Notes: a model not told the origin generated them from the letters alone. Shown: positions 9,370 through 19,198, numbered from the stretch's first letter. The stretch is DNA of 64,000 bases from Streptomyces sp. DH37 (GCF_029813835.1 NZ_JARVKV010000030.1:1-64000); one strand, 5' to 3'. Program-made: numbers and translations.

Positions 9370-10120
9370 CGTCCGTCCACCGTCCCGCACCGGCACCCGC
9401 CTCGCCCTGCGCGGCGCCGCTCTCGGACGCCCCGGCGCGCCCGTGCTGGAAAGGGTCGACCTTGATGTGGCGCCCGGGGAGATCCTGACCGTCGTCGGCT
9501 CCTCCGGCTGTGGCAAGTCGACCCTCCTGCGGACCCTGGCCGGCCTTCTGCCCCTGCTCTCCGGGGAGATCACGCAGGACGGACGTTCCCTGACCGCCCC
9601 GTCCGCCGAACGCGCCCTCGTCTTCCAGGAGGACGCCCTGCTGCCATGGCGCACCCTGCGCGCGAATGTCGAACTGCCGCTGGCCATCGCGGGGTTGCCG
9701 CGCGCCGAACGCCTTGTCCAGGCCGAGGCGTGGCTCGGCCGGGTCGGACTCGCCGAGCACGCCCGGCGCTGGCCGCACCGCGTCTCCGGTGGCCAACGCC
9801 AGCGAGCGCAGCTGGCCCGCGCCCTGGCCGCCGACCCCCGTGCCGTGCTGATGGACGAGCCGTTCGGCGCCCTCGACGCCCAGACCCGCGCCGGCATGCA
9901 GGACCTGCTGGTGGAGGTGCTGCGCGGCACGGGCGCCACCGTCGTCTTCGTCACCCACGACGTGGACGAGGCCCTCTTCCTCGGCGACCGCGTGGCCCTG
10001 CTGGGCGCGGGCCGCCTCATCGCCGTACGGGAGGTACCGCGCCCGCGCGAGCGCGCCGCCCACGGCGATCCGGCGCGTATCGCCCTGCGGCGCGAAGTCC
10101 TCACGTCACTCGGTTCTTGA
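9353..10120 (+). CDS. ABC transporter ATP-binding protein (SsuB/TauB family)
   Basis: All ATPase motifs are intact: Walker A GSSGCGKST, Q-loop VFQEDALLPWRTL, signature VSGGQRQRAQLARAL, Walker B AVLMDEPFGALD and H-loop VFVTHDVDEAL. The protein is 255 residues, normal for the nitrate/sulfonate/taurine importer class, and powers uptake through the permease encoded at 8485. Its ATG overlaps the end of the permease gene by 17 bases. The stop is 11 bases before the GTG of the flavoprotein gene, so all are one transcript. The lack of a long C-terminal regulatory domain is normal for this class. Confidence 0.93.
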   Translation: MTSSSDVRPPSRTGTRLALRGAALGRPGAPVLERVDLDVAPGEILTVVGSSGCGKSTLLRTLAGLLPLLSGEITQDGRSLTAPSAERALVFQEDALLPWRTLRANVELPLAIAGLPRAERLVQAEAWLGRVGLAEHARRWPHRVSGGQRQRAQLARALAADPRAVLMDEPFGALDAQTRAGMQDLLVEVLRGTGATVVFVTHDVDEALFLGDRVALLGAGRLIAVREVPRPRERAAHGDPARIALRREVLTSLGS

Positions 10121-10131
10121 AAGGCACCCTG

Positions 10132-12906
10132 GTGGACACTCCCCTGCAGATCCCGGACCTCGCCGACGCGGACGAGCTCACCTGCGGCGTCCTCGTCATC
10201 GGCGGCGGCACCGCCGGCACCATGGCGGCCCTGACCGCGGCCGAGCACGGCGCGGACGTCCTGCTGCTGGAGAAGGCGCACGTACGCCACTCCGGCGCGC
10301 TGGCCATGGGCATGGACGGCGTCAACAACGCGGTCATCCCCGGCCGCGCCGAGCCCGACGACTACGTCGCCGAGATCACCCGCGCCAACGACGGGATCGT
10401 CGACCAGTCCACCGTCCACCAGACCGCCACCCGCGGTTTCAACATGGTCCAGCGGCTGGAATCCTACGGCGTGAAGTTCGAGAAGGACGAGCACGGCGAA
10501 TACGCGGTCCGCCAGGTGCACCGTTCCGGTTCCTACGTGCTGCCGATGCCGGAGGGCAAGGACGTCAAGAAGGTCCTGTACCGACAGTTGCGGCGGCGCG
10601 AGATGCGCGAGCGCATCCGGATCGAGAACCGGGTGATGCCGGTGCGTGTGCTCACGGCCGAGGGGCGTGCCGTGGGCGCGGTGGGCTTCCACACCCGCAC
10701 CGGCGCCTTCGTCACCGTCCGCGCGGGCGCGGTGATCCTGGCGACCGGCGCCTGCGGCCGTCTCGGCCTGCCCGCCTCCGGCTACCTGTACGGCACCTAC
10801 GAGAACCCCACCAACGCGGGCGACGGCTATGCCATGGCGTATCACGCAGGCGCCGAGCTCACCGGCATCGAGTGCTTCCAGATCAACCCGCTCATCAAGG
10901 ACTACAACGGTCCGGCCTGCGCCTACGTCGCCAACCCCTTCGGCGGCTACCAGGTCAACCGGCACGGCGAACGCTTCGTCGACTCCGACTACTGGTCGGG
11001 CCAGATGATGGCCGAGTTCGCGGCCGAGGTGGCCGGTGACCGGGGCCCGGTGTACCTGAAGTTGAGCCACCTGCCGGAAGAGTCGGTCTCGGCCCTGGAG
11101 TCGATCCTGCACTCGACGGAGCGCCCGACCCGTGGCACCTTCCACGCGGGCCGGGGCCACGACTACCGCACCCATGACGTGGAGATGCACATCTCCGAGA
11201 TCGGCCTGTGCGGCGGCCACTCGGCCTCGGGGGTACGGGTCGACGACCACGCCCGTACGACCGTCCCCCGCCTGTACGCCGCCGGCGACCTGGCCTGTGT
11301 CCCGCACAACTACATGATCGGCGCGTTCGTCTTCGGAGACCTGGCGGGCGCGGACGCGTCCCAGTACACGCCGTACGCAGGGGGGTTGCCCTCCCACCAG
11401 CTCCAGGAGGCGCACGAGCTGATCTACCGCCCGCTGCGCAACCCCGACGGCCCGCCGCAGCCCCAGGTCGAGTACAAGCTGCGCCGCTTCGTGAACGACT
11501 ACGTGGCCCCGCCGAAATCCGGCGCACGGCTGTCGCTGGCCCTGGAGGCGTTCGAGCGGATGCGCGCCGACATCGCCGCGATGGGCGCCCGCACCCCGCA
11601 CGAGCTGATGCGCTGCGCGGAGGTGAGCTTCATCCGCGACTGCGCCGAGATGGCCGCCCGCGCCTCCCTGGCCCGCACGGAGTCCCGCTGGGGCCTCTAC
11701 CACGACCGTCTCGACCACCCCCACCGTGACGACGCGTCCTGGTTCCACCACCTCGATCTGCGCAAGTCCTCCACCGGTGCGATGGAGTTCACGGCGCGTC
11801 CCGTGGCTCCCTACCGGGTTCCGGTCGACGGCTTCACCGCGGTCGGCGGGCCCTCCCGCCGTCTCGGCGAGGTCCGCCCGGAACAGGTGGCGACCGCGGG
11901 GGCACGGGAAGCGGCGCCGGTGGCGCTACGGCAGGAGCCCGCCCCGACCGGTACAACCGCCCGCCCCGGTACCGACACGGACACGCCGGCCACACCGCGC
12001 CTGCTCGAACTCCTCTCCCTCGCGGAGGACGAGCCCCGGCTCCGCGCCCTCACCCCCTACCTGACCGACCCCGAACCCACCGTTCGCCGAACGGCCGTCA
12101 CCGTGCTGACGGAGACGTTGCCGCCGGGCACCGGGCCGGCACTGGCCGCCACGCTCGCCGACCCCGACGCCGGTGTCCGCGCTGCCGCGGCCGCCTCACT
12201 GCGCGAACTGGTCGAGACGCTGGCCCCTGAACCAGCCCTGCGCGACGGCCTCGTCGCCGCCCTGTCCGAGCCCGACCCCGTCGCCCGTGCCGCCGCACTC
12301 GACGTCCTGCGGGTCCTGCGCCTCGGTGACACCGGGCTGTTCACGGGCTCCCTGTCGGACGCGGACATCGCCGTGCGCATCGCGGCCGTGCGAGCACTCG
12401 TGTCGGTCGACGCCGCCGGGGAGCTGGCCCGCGCGGCGACCGCCGACCCGTCCCGCGAGGTCCGCGTCGCCATCGCCAAGGCCCTGGCCGCCGTGACCGC
12501 GGGACAGCCCGACGGCATCACGCCGGCCGGCGCCGGACCCGACGTGGTCCTTTCGGCCCTCGCCGGGCTCATCGACGACCCCGACGCCCTGGTGCGTGCG
12601 GCCGCCTACGAAGCACTCGGCACGACCGGCTGCCCGGCGCCCCTGGCCGCACGCGCGGAGGCGGCCCTGTCCGACCCGGCCTGGCAGGTGCGGGCCGGCG
12701 CCGGCGCCGCCCTCTCCCTCGCGGCTCCCAGCCTCGCCGTACCCGCCCTCGCCAAGGCCCTCGCCGACCCCAACGCCGACGTCCGCAAGGCCGCCGTGGC
12801 GGCGCTGACCCGGCACCGTGCCACCGAGGACGCCCGAGCGGCCCTGGCCACGGCGACGTCGGACCCGGACGCGGACGTCAGAGCCTATGCGGCCCGGGCA
12901 CTGTGA
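10132..12906 (+). CDS. AprA/FrdA-like FAD oxidoreductase with C-terminal HEAT repeats
   Basis: The N-terminal half (residues about 15-600) is a fumarate reductase/succinate dehydrogenase/adenylylsulfate reductase-type flavoprotein. It has the FAD dinucleotide motif VLVIGGGTAGTMAAL near residues 18-32, HSGALAMGMDGVNNA after it, VILATGACGRLGLP, and a second FAD block RLYAAGDLACVPHNYMIGA. The RHSG, NPTNAGDGYAMAYHAGAE and ECFQINPLIKDYNGP blocks are closer to AprA than to SdhA. Residues about 620-924 are HEAT-type helical repeats (DPEPTVRRTAVTVL, DPDAGVRAAAAASL, DPNADVRKAAVAAL). GTG 10132 follows GAAAGG by eight bases. The presumed electron partner is the ferredoxin at 6881. Function is inferred: redox chemistry on a sulfur compound delivered by the importer. 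Fumarate reductase proper is unlikely because no membrane anchor or FrdB-like subunit is present. Confidence 0.87.
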   Translation: MDTPLQIPDLADADELTCGVLVIGGGTAGTMAALTAAEHGADVLLLEKAHVRHSGALAMGMDGVNNAVIPGRAEPDDYVAEITRANDGIVDQSTVHQTATRGFNMVQRLESYGVKFEKDEHGEYAVRQVHRSGSYVLPMPEGKDVKKVLYRQLRRREMRERIRIENRVMPVRVLTAEGRAVGAVGFHTRTGAFVTVRAGAVILATGACGRLGLPASGYLYGTYENPTNAGDGYAMAYHAGAELTGIECFQINPLIKDYNGPACAYVANPFGGYQVNRHGERFVDSDYWSGQMMAEFAAEVAGDRGPVYLKLSHLPEESVSALESILHSTERPTRGTFHAGRGHDYRTHDVEMHISEIGLCGGHSASGVRVDDHARTTVPRLYAAGDLACVPHNYMIGAFVFGDLAGADASQYTPYAGGLPSHQLQEAHELIYRPLRNPDGPPQPQVEYKLRRFVNDYVAPPKSGARLSLALEAFERMRADIAAMGARTPHELMRCAEVSFIRDCAEMAARASLARTESRWGLYHDRLDHPHRDDASWFHHLDLRKSSTGAMEFTARPVAPYRVPVDGFTAVGGPSRRLGEVRPEQVATAGAREAAPVALRQEPAPTGTTARPGTDTDTPATPRLLELLSLAEDEPRLRALTPYLTDPEPTVRRTAVTVLTETLPPGTGPALAATLADPDAGVRAAAAASLRELVETLAPEPALRDGLVAALSEPDPVARAAALDVLRVLRLGDTGLFTGSLSDADIAVRIAAVRALVSVDAAGELARAATADPSREVRVAIAKALAAVTAGQPDGITPAGAGPDVVLSALAGLIDDPDALVRAAAYEALGTTGCPAPLAARAEAALSDPAWQVRAGAGAALSLAAPSLAVPALAKALADPNADVRKAAVAALTRHRATEDARAALATATSDPDADVRAYAARAL

Positions 12907-13043
12907 CCGCGTGCGACCGCGCCCGGCGCAGGGCACGGCCCGGCCACAGCGCACACGGCGACGTCGGTCCGCTCTGCGTCCTGACGGGTGGGACACCTGA
13001 ATTGAGCTGGTGCGCGCATGCCCCTGTGTGGTCACCTGGCTCC

Positions 13044-13118
13044 ATGACCGTGCTCGTGACCCGCCGCCACGTCGACTACGTGCGTGTCACCACCACGGGC
13101 TGTTCCGCCGTGAGCTGA
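13044..13118 (+). CDS. cysteine-type leader peptide
   Basis: This 24-residue peptide reads MTVLVTRRHVDYVRVTTTGC and then SAVS. It matches the pattern of short actinobacterial leader peptides found before sulfur-assimilation genes, with an RRHVD core and a cysteine near the C terminus. In such systems ribosome progress through the Cys codon reports cysteine supply and controls Rho-dependent or structural attenuation. The ATG at 13044 has no strong ribosome site; GGTCACCTGG lies just upstream. The peptide ends 148 bases before metY. The family likeness is by recognition, the control of metY is inference. Confidence 0.72.
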   Translation: MTVLVTRRHVDYVRVTTTGCSAVS

Positions 13119-13266
13119 CTCCGTCCTCCGGCGTTCGACCAGCCTTTTCTCACCGTATCGCGCGCTGAGCGCTGCCTTCTTCCGGGCGCGTGCTCTCAGC
13201 CTGCGGTTCCTTCGCCTTCCCCTTCTGCGCACTCCGTGCACCGCCGTACCCGTACAAGGGAGAACC
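13119..13266 (+). promoter_or_regulatory. metY 5' untranslated region, possible attenuator
   Basis: This 148-base stretch lies between the leader peptide and metY. It is pyrimidine-rich and G-poor in its second half (CCTTCGCCTTCCCCTTCTGC), as expected for a Rho loading site, and has only a short GCGC-based hairpin near 13160. Its position fits cysteine-dependent attenuation. No canonical SAM riboswitch was recognised. Confidence 0.35.
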
Positions 13267-14628
<1,362 letters not shown>

Positions 14629-14633
14629 ACACC

Positions 14634-15851
14634 GTGCCGACGCCGTCCCAGGTTCTCCTCCCGCCGGCTTCCGGGGCCTGGCGGGAGGGGGATCCGCCCG
14701 GGCGCCGCCAGTGGCACGAGCGGGAGAAGCCGCTCGCTCTGGAGGCGGGTGGCGAACTGCCCGGTGTGCGTCTGGCGTTCGAGACCTGGGGACAGCTCGC
14801 GCCGGACCGGTCCAATGCGGTGCTGGTGCTGCACGCCCTCACCGGTGACGGCCATGTGGCCGGTCCCGCCGAGCCCGGTCACCCCACCCCCGGCTGGTGG
14901 GACGGCCTCGTCGGCCCCGGGCGGGCGCTCGACACGGACCGCTGGTTCGTCGTGGCGCCGAACGTGCTCGGTGGCTGCCAGGGCAGTACCGGGCCGTCCT
15001 CTTCGGGCCCGTCCGGTCGGCGCTGGGGCGGCGACTTCCCCTTCCTGACACAGCGTGACCAGGTCGCGGCCGAGGTCGGCTTGGCCGATGTGCTGGGCAT
15101 TGACCGCTGGGCCCTGGTGGTCGGCGGTTCCATGGGCGGGATGCGAGCCCTGGAATGGGCGGTGTCGCATCCCGAGCGGACGGACGCGCTCCTGCTGCTC
15201 GCCACGACGGCCGCGGCGAGCGCCGAGCAGATCGCCTGGACCAACGCCCAGCTGCACGCCATCCGCTCCGACCCGCACTGGCACGGCGGTCACTACCACG
15301 ACACCGGCCGGGGCCCGCACGCCGGACTCGGCCTGGCCCGGCGGATCGCCCATGTCACGTATCGCAGCGAGCCGGAACTCCAGGTCCGCTTCGGCCGTTC
15401 GCCCCAGGGCACGGAGGACCCCTGGAGCGGCGGCCGGTACCGGGTCGAGTCCTACCTCGACCATCACGCGGCCAAGTTGGTGCACCGTTTCGACGCGGGC
15501 AGTTACGTCGTGCTGTCCGAGGCCATGAACAGCCACGACATCGGCCGCGGGCGCGGCGGGGTGCGAGCCGCCCTGAGCCGAGTGACCGCCCGGACGCTCG
15601 TGGCCGGAGTCGGCTCCGACCGTCTCTATCCGCCGTCCCAGCAAGCGGAGCTGGCGGCGGGCATCGCCACGGCGGATCACCTGCGGCTCATCGAATCCCC
15701 CTGCGGTCACGACGGTTTCCTGATCGAGGTGGAGCAGGTCGCCGCGCTCGTGGGCGAGCTCGTGCGCAGGGATCCCCTCCCGTCGGCACGGGATTCAGGA
15801 CATCACCGCCCGCTTTCAGACGGTTCTTCGGCCACCGGCAGGCACCCATAA
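14634..15851 (+). CDS. metX: homoserine O-acetyltransferase
   Basis: This alpha/beta-hydrolase-fold enzyme transfers acetyl from acetyl-CoA to homoserine, supplying the MetY substrate. The catalytic triad is visible: S166 in GGSMGGMRALEW, D329 in GVGSDRLYPP and H359 in CGHDGFLIEV. Other family blocks are VLVLHALTGDGHVAG, NVLGGCQGSTGP and YLDHHAAKLVHRFDAGSY. The length (405) is slightly above the usual 370-380 because of a polar C-terminal tail. GTG 14634 starts five bases after the metY stop, so the two are translationally linked. Serine O-acetyl or succinyl specificity cannot be fully excluded by eye. Confidence 0.93.
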   Translation: MPTPSQVLLPPASGAWREGDPPGRRQWHEREKPLALEAGGELPGVRLAFETWGQLAPDRSNAVLVLHALTGDGHVAGPAEPGHPTPGWWDGLVGPGRALDTDRWFVVAPNVLGGCQGSTGPSSSGPSGRRWGGDFPFLTQRDQVAAEVGLADVLGIDRWALVVGGSMGGMRALEWAVSHPERTDALLLLATTAAASAEQIAWTNAQLHAIRSDPHWHGGHYHDTGRGPHAGLGLARRIAHVTYRSEPELQVRFGRSPQGTEDPWSGGRYRVESYLDHHAAKLVHRFDAGSYVVLSEAMNSHDIGRGRGGVRAALSRVTARTLVAGVGSDRLYPPSQQAELAAGIATADHLRLIESPCGHDGFLIEVEQVAALVGELVRRDPLPSARDSGHHRPLSDGSSATGRHP

Positions 15852-15886
15852 GGGCTTGCAGAGAATCAACCTGTGGGTTTTGGGGT

Positions 15887-15903
15887 CTGACCTCGCGGGT
15901 CAG
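15887..15903. terminator. weak hairpin between convergent genes
   Basis: CTGACC and GGTCAG pair across a five-base loop just after metX and before the end of the convergent methyltransferase gene. There is no T tract, so this is at best a weak terminator. Confidence 0.25.
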
Positions 15904-15940
15904 CCCGCCACTCGCCCGCATGTTGTTCTTCGGCAAGTCC

Positions 15941-16642
15941 TTAGGATGGGTGGTATGCGCTCACCAACAGCGTGTTGGCGGCGTGCGGCCCGCTAGTGGT
16001 GGCAGGCAGCACGTCGATGGTGATGTTGGTGAATCCGGCCTCGTCGAGCAACTTGGTCCACACATGCTCCTGGAGGACCCAGCGGCGCATCGTGGTGGCT
16101 TCGCCGTCCGGTGTCTTTGCCGGGATGCCGGCAGCCACCGCATCGGGTTCGGCAGGTATCCCGCTCAGATAGTGGGCGAGGGTTGCGAAGACCAGCCGTC
16201 CGCCCGGCTTGAGGGAGGCTGCCGCCGCGGGCAGCAACTCGTGTGGGTCGGTGAAGTCCAGGGCGCCGAAGACGCTGTACAGCACGTCGTATGTACCGGT
16301 CATCGCCTGCAGGTGGGGTACCGCGTCGGACTGCACGATGCGCAGACGGGGCGCGAGGTGGGCGTAGAGGTCGGTTGCCATGGCGTGCTGGGCGGGCGAG
16401 GCGTCGATGGCAATGACCCGGGCCGGCTGATGGTGAACCACTAGGTGTGCTGCGTGCCGGGCTGGGCCGGCGCCGAGATCGCCCACACAGCGGCCGGTCA
16501 GGTCACCGAGGACCTCCGGACCGGGGCCGGCGTTCTGGCCCCAGTTCCAGTGGAAGGTGCCGGGAACCGCGCGGTCACTGGTGGCACGGGCGCGGCCGTA
16601 GTGGTGCCAGAGGTCTGCGGTGCTGGTGGTCACCTGGACCAT
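15941..16642 (-). CDS. class I SAM-dependent methyltransferase
   Basis: Motif I (VGDLGAGPARHAAHL), the acidic end of strand 2 (VIAIDASP), motif IV (YDVLYSVFGALDF) and the post-motif ASLKPGGRLVFATL identify a class I methyltransferase of the Methyltransf_11/25 type. The substrate is not predictable. The gene is monocistronic on the minus strand and converges on metX. ATG at 16642 is preferred; a TTG five codons upstream and a GTG three codons downstream are alternatives. There is no strong ribosome site. The strand and spacing argue against a role in the metXY unit. Confidence 0.8.
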   Translation of the reverse strand: MVQVTTSTADLWHHYGRARATSDRAVPGTFHWNWGQNAGPGPEVLGDLTGRCVGDLGAGPARHAAHLVVHHQPARVIAIDASPAQHAMATDLYAHLAPRLRIVQSDAVPHLQAMTGTYDVLYSVFGALDFTDPHELLPAAAASLKPGGRLVFATLAHYLSGIPAEPDAVAAGIPAKTPDGEATTMRRWVLQEHVWTKLLDEAGFTNITIDVLPATTSGPHAANTLLVSAYHPS

Positions 16643-16699
16643 CCTGGCGGGCCGCAATCGGGCCGCGGGGCGGTTCGCCGAAATCTCACCCGGGCGTGT

Positions 16700-16733
16700 C
16701 CCCGTGCCCCGGCCCTATGGCCGGGGCACGGGG
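16700..16733 (-). terminator. 15-bp GC-rich hairpin terminator
   Basis: A perfect 15-bp stem (CCCCGTGCCCCGGCC and its complement) with a CTAT loop starts 21 bases after the stop of the minus-strand gene at 16754. It lacks a U tract, as is common in Streptomyces terminators. Confidence 0.65.
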
Positions 16734-16753
16734 AGCCCGCATCTGCGGGGCGG

Positions 16754-17212
16754 TCAGTGCGAGTCGTTGCCGGGGTGGCACGGGCCGCAGGTGGCGGCGT
16801 CCGTCCACAGCTGCAGGTCGACCTCCCAGCCGTCGGCGGCGACGATGTGGGCCGTCTTGATCACGGAGCCGTCGTTCTTCATGTCCACCTCGGGCACGTG
16901 GTGCAGGAACTGTCCGCCGTTGAACTTCTCGCACAGCTCGGCATACGCGACGGTGTCCAGGATGATCGTGTGGACGCCGATGTCGACGAGCTTGCTGGGC
17001 GCCAGGCCCAGCCCCTCGCCCCGGTGGTTCATCGCGGTCAGCAGGTAGGCGTAGCCCTGGCCGAGGACCCGGGCGGCCATGACCGAGTCGTAGGGGTGGT
17101 CCCGCATGAGGAGCCCGACCTGCTTGTCCCACAGGTCGGTCGGCACGAGGTGGCGTGCGCAGCGGACCGGGGCGGCGGCTGGAGGGGATGCGACGACGGT
17201 GGTGGCTGCCAT
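16754..17212 (-). CDS. conserved hypothetical protein, 152 aa
   Basis: The product begins MAATTVVASPPAAAPVR and contains LVPTDLWDKQVGLLMRDHP, GQGYAYLLTAMNHRGEGL, TIILDTVAYAELCEKF and a C-terminal CGPCHPGNDSH with two cysteines. There is no signal peptide or membrane segment. It resembles an uncharacterised Streptomyces family that I know only as hypothetical. ATG 17212 has GGAGG a few bases upstream. The gene is divergent from an HTH/TPR regulator, with a palindromic operator between, so the two probably form a regulator-target pair. Confidence 0.75.
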   Translation of the reverse strand: MAATTVVASPPAAAPVRCARHLVPTDLWDKQVGLLMRDHPYDSVMAARVLGQGYAYLLTAMNHRGEGLGLAPSKLVDIGVHTIILDTVAYAELCEKFNGGQFLHHVPEVDMKNDGSVIKTAHIVAADGWEVDLQLWTDAATCGPCHPGNDSH

Positions 17213-17305
17213 GGTGTGCCTCCGATGGACGGTGCCCCGCGGTTCGGGGCGGTGCACCCAGCACACCGCGCCCACCGGCCGGGCGGTGATCAACTCCCCA
17301 TCTGC

Positions 17306-17330
17306 GCAAGGCGCTTGCACATCGTGCAAG
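17306..17330. promoter_or_regulatory. overlapping inverted repeats, candidate regulator operator
   Basis: CTTGCAC (17314-17320), ATC, GTGCAAG (17324-17330) is a perfect 7-bp inverted repeat. The left arm also pairs with GCAAG at 17306-17310 across GCG. Three alternating half-sites in the 187-base divergent intergenic region suit autoregulation by the HTH protein at 17400. Confidence 0.5.
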
Positions 17331-17399
17331 GAGGCCTCGACGCGCCCGACCAGTACCCGTAGCGTGGAGGCCCCCGTCTGTGCGGTGTGGGAGGGACGC

Positions 17400-18692
17400 G
17401 TGCCCGTTGACCCGCTCTGGAACAGCACGACAGCATTGCGGTTAGCCGCGCAGCGGCGCCCCGGCGCACTCATCCGGATCGGACGCCAGCACCATTGCTG
17501 GACGCTGGCTGTGCTCGCAGATCGGATCGGCTGCTCGCCCGCAACCGTCTCCCGTTTGGAGCGCCGCACCCGGATCGCCGACCTGGCCCTGGTACACCGT
17601 GCCGCACAGGAAGTCGGCGTGCCTCGGCACATCCTCATGACATCCCTCGCGCCACTGCCCGCTACAGCAACGGCGGCCACTAGAGTGACGGCCAGTCAGC
17701 GTGACGCCGAGGAGGATCCCATGCGACGCCGTATGCTGCTCACCGCCACGGCGGCCGCAGGCCCCGCCGCCCTGCTGATGGGCTTGGACGACGCCCTGGC
17801 CGACACCCCGGCCCCGCCTGGCGCCGGGCCGCTGGACAGTCGCCTGGCCAGCGCCCGCGCACTGTACGACCAAGGCGCGCATGCACGACTCCTGGCCGCC
17901 TTGCCCGACCTTGTCGCCGACGCGCACCACGGCGCCACTTCTGGCCGCAGTCTCGACCAGGCCCGGTTGTCAGCCGTCTACAGCCTCGCCTCCGCCGTGC
18001 TGATCAAGCTCGGCTCCTACGACCGCGCCCGGCTCACCGCCGACCGCGCCCGTACCTGGGCCGAGATCTCCGGCTCCCCGCTCGCAGCCGCGGCCGCAGC
18101 ACGAGAACTGGCCATCGTGCTGCGCCACCAAGACCAGCACGGTGCCGCTCAGCGTCTGATGTCCTCGGCGGCCGGCGATCTTGAGGCGAGCGGGCTGCGC
18201 ACCGACGCCACGGCGGCCGCCTACGCGCAGATGCTCTGCACCCTGGCCTACACGACCGCCCGGGCCGGGCAGCGCACCGAGGCCCTGGCGATGGCACAGG
18301 AGGCCCGCCGTGCCGCCCGCTCCCTACCCCAGGCCGCTCCGCCTGGCTGGCTGTTCGCCATCAGTCCGGCCGCCGTTGACCTGTACACGGTCGGCGTGCA
18401 CTGGGCACTCGGCGACGCCGGCGCCGCACTCGACGCCGGAAAGAACCTGCGGCCCGACCAGTTCCCGACCGCCGAACGCAAAGCCCGCTTGGGCACCGAC
18501 ATGGCGCGCGCCTGGTGGGCCTGGCACCGGCCCGAACAGACCGCTCGCGCACTATTGGACGCCTACCGGGCCAGTCCCGGCGAGGTCCGCGACCGGCCCG
18601 CGATCCGTAACATCATCACGGAGCTCGCCGAGCGGCACCCGCGCACCAGCGGCGTACGCGAGCTGCACACCGCGGTGACACGGACCATCTGA
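17400..18692 (+). CDS. helix-turn-helix regulator with TPR-like C-terminal domain
   Basis: Residues about 35-60 (WTLAVLADRIGCSPATVSRL, ERRT) form an XRE-type helix-turn-helix. The rest, rich in alanine helices (ARALYDQGAHARLLAALPDL, YSLASAVLIKLGSYDRARL, LCTLAYTTARAGQRTEALAM), looks like TPR repeats. This architecture is common in Streptomyces regulators that sense small peptides or gamma-butyrolactone-like cues, though the ligand is unknown. A hydrophobic MRRRMLLTATAAAGPAALLM segment lies between the domains near residues 105-125; it is internal and probably not a signal. GTG 17400 has GGAGGG four bases upstream. It is divergent from the hypothetical gene at 16754. Confidence 0.8.
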   Translation: MPVDPLWNSTTALRLAAQRRPGALIRIGRQHHCWTLAVLADRIGCSPATVSRLERRTRIADLALVHRAAQEVGVPRHILMTSLAPLPATATAATRVTASQRDAEEDPMRRRMLLTATAAAGPAALLMGLDDALADTPAPPGAGPLDSRLASARALYDQGAHARLLAALPDLVADAHHGATSGRSLDQARLSAVYSLASAVLIKLGSYDRARLTADRARTWAEISGSPLAAAAAARELAIVLRHQDQHGAAQRLMSSAAGDLEASGLRTDATAAAYAQMLCTLAYTTARAGQRTEALAMAQEARRAARSLPQAAPPGWLFAISPAAVDLYTVGVHWALGDAGAALDAGKNLRPDQFPTAERKARLGTDMARAWWAWHRPEQTARALLDAYRASPGEVRDRPAIRNIITELAERHPRTSGVRELHTAVTRTI

Positions 18693-18838
18693 TGCCCCCG
18701 CGGCGGCGTGGACACGCAGCCCCCACGAACGCCACCGGCAGCAAGCTCTTGATATAGCTGGCTGTGTCCTCGCGGTGTGAAGCGGGTGGAGACAAGCCTT
18801 GCGCGGGCTGCGCAGCCGGTAGTGGGCTTGATCCGCTT

Positions 18839-18890
18839 TGACGGACATCAGAGATGAGGGGCTTGGGTCCCGGAAAGATGATGTCCGTCA
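18839..18890. repeat. 12-bp inverted repeat before IS3 orfA
   Basis: TGACGGACATCA (18839-18850) is the exact complement of TGATGTCCGTCA (18879-18890), separated by 28 bases. The repeat surrounds the upstream start of the IS3 orfA and could be part of the IS left end or form a hairpin that limits transposase translation from outside transcripts. Confidence 0.5.
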
Positions 18891-19198
18891 TGGAGAGCAT
18901 GAGGAAGAAGCCTCGCTCTCGCCGCTCGTTCACGCCGGAGTTCAAGGCCGAGATGGTCGAGCTGTGCCGACGGGGTGGCCGCTCGGTCGGTCTGGTCGCC
19001 AAGGACTTCGGCCTGACCGAAACCGCGGTGCGGGACTGGGTCAGGCAGGCTGAGGTCGACGCCGGTGAGCGGAACGGCCTGACGACCGGCAGCGAACGCG
19101 AGGAACTGGCCGCACTGCGTCGGGAGAACCGCAGGCTGCGGGAGGACGTGGAGATCCTCAAGCGGGTCACGGCTTTCTTCGCGAAGGAGACCCGGTGA
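18854..19198 (+). CDS. IS3-family transposase OrfA
   Basis: The 114-residue product has the IS3 OrfA helix-turn-helix (RRSFTPEFKAEMVELCRRGG, LVAKDFGLTETAVRDWVRQ) followed by a leucine-zipper-like helix (EELAALRRENRRLREDVEIL, KRVTAFFAKETR). It binds IS ends and normally makes an OrfAB fusion by -1 frameshifting. ATGs at 18854, 18878 and 18893 are all possible starts; the last gives the most conserved N terminus. OrfA is intact, but its OrfB partner immediately downstream is broken, so the element cannot move by itself. Confidence 0.85.
   Translation: MRGLGPGKMMSVMESMRKKPRSRRSFTPEFKAEMVELCRRGGRSVGLVAKDFGLTETAVRDWVRQAEVDAGERNGLTTGSEREELAALRRENRRLREDVEILKRVTAFFAKETR

Noticed and set aside
8314-11751. 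1145-codon open frame antisense to the transporter and flavoprotein genes
   Set aside because: Its protein is low-complexity Gly/Arg/Val-rich without any family motif, and the opposite strand has complete, motif-rich genes. Long antisense frames are normal in 70 percent GC DNA.
12907-13043. Strong terminator after the flavoprotein gene
   Set aside because: Only scattered GC-rich complementarity was found; no clear stem with suitable position. Read-through into the metY leader cannot be excluded.
13119-13266. SAM or cobalamin riboswitch before metY
   Set aside because: I could not find the conserved core elements or paired helices. The leader peptide explains the long 5' region better.
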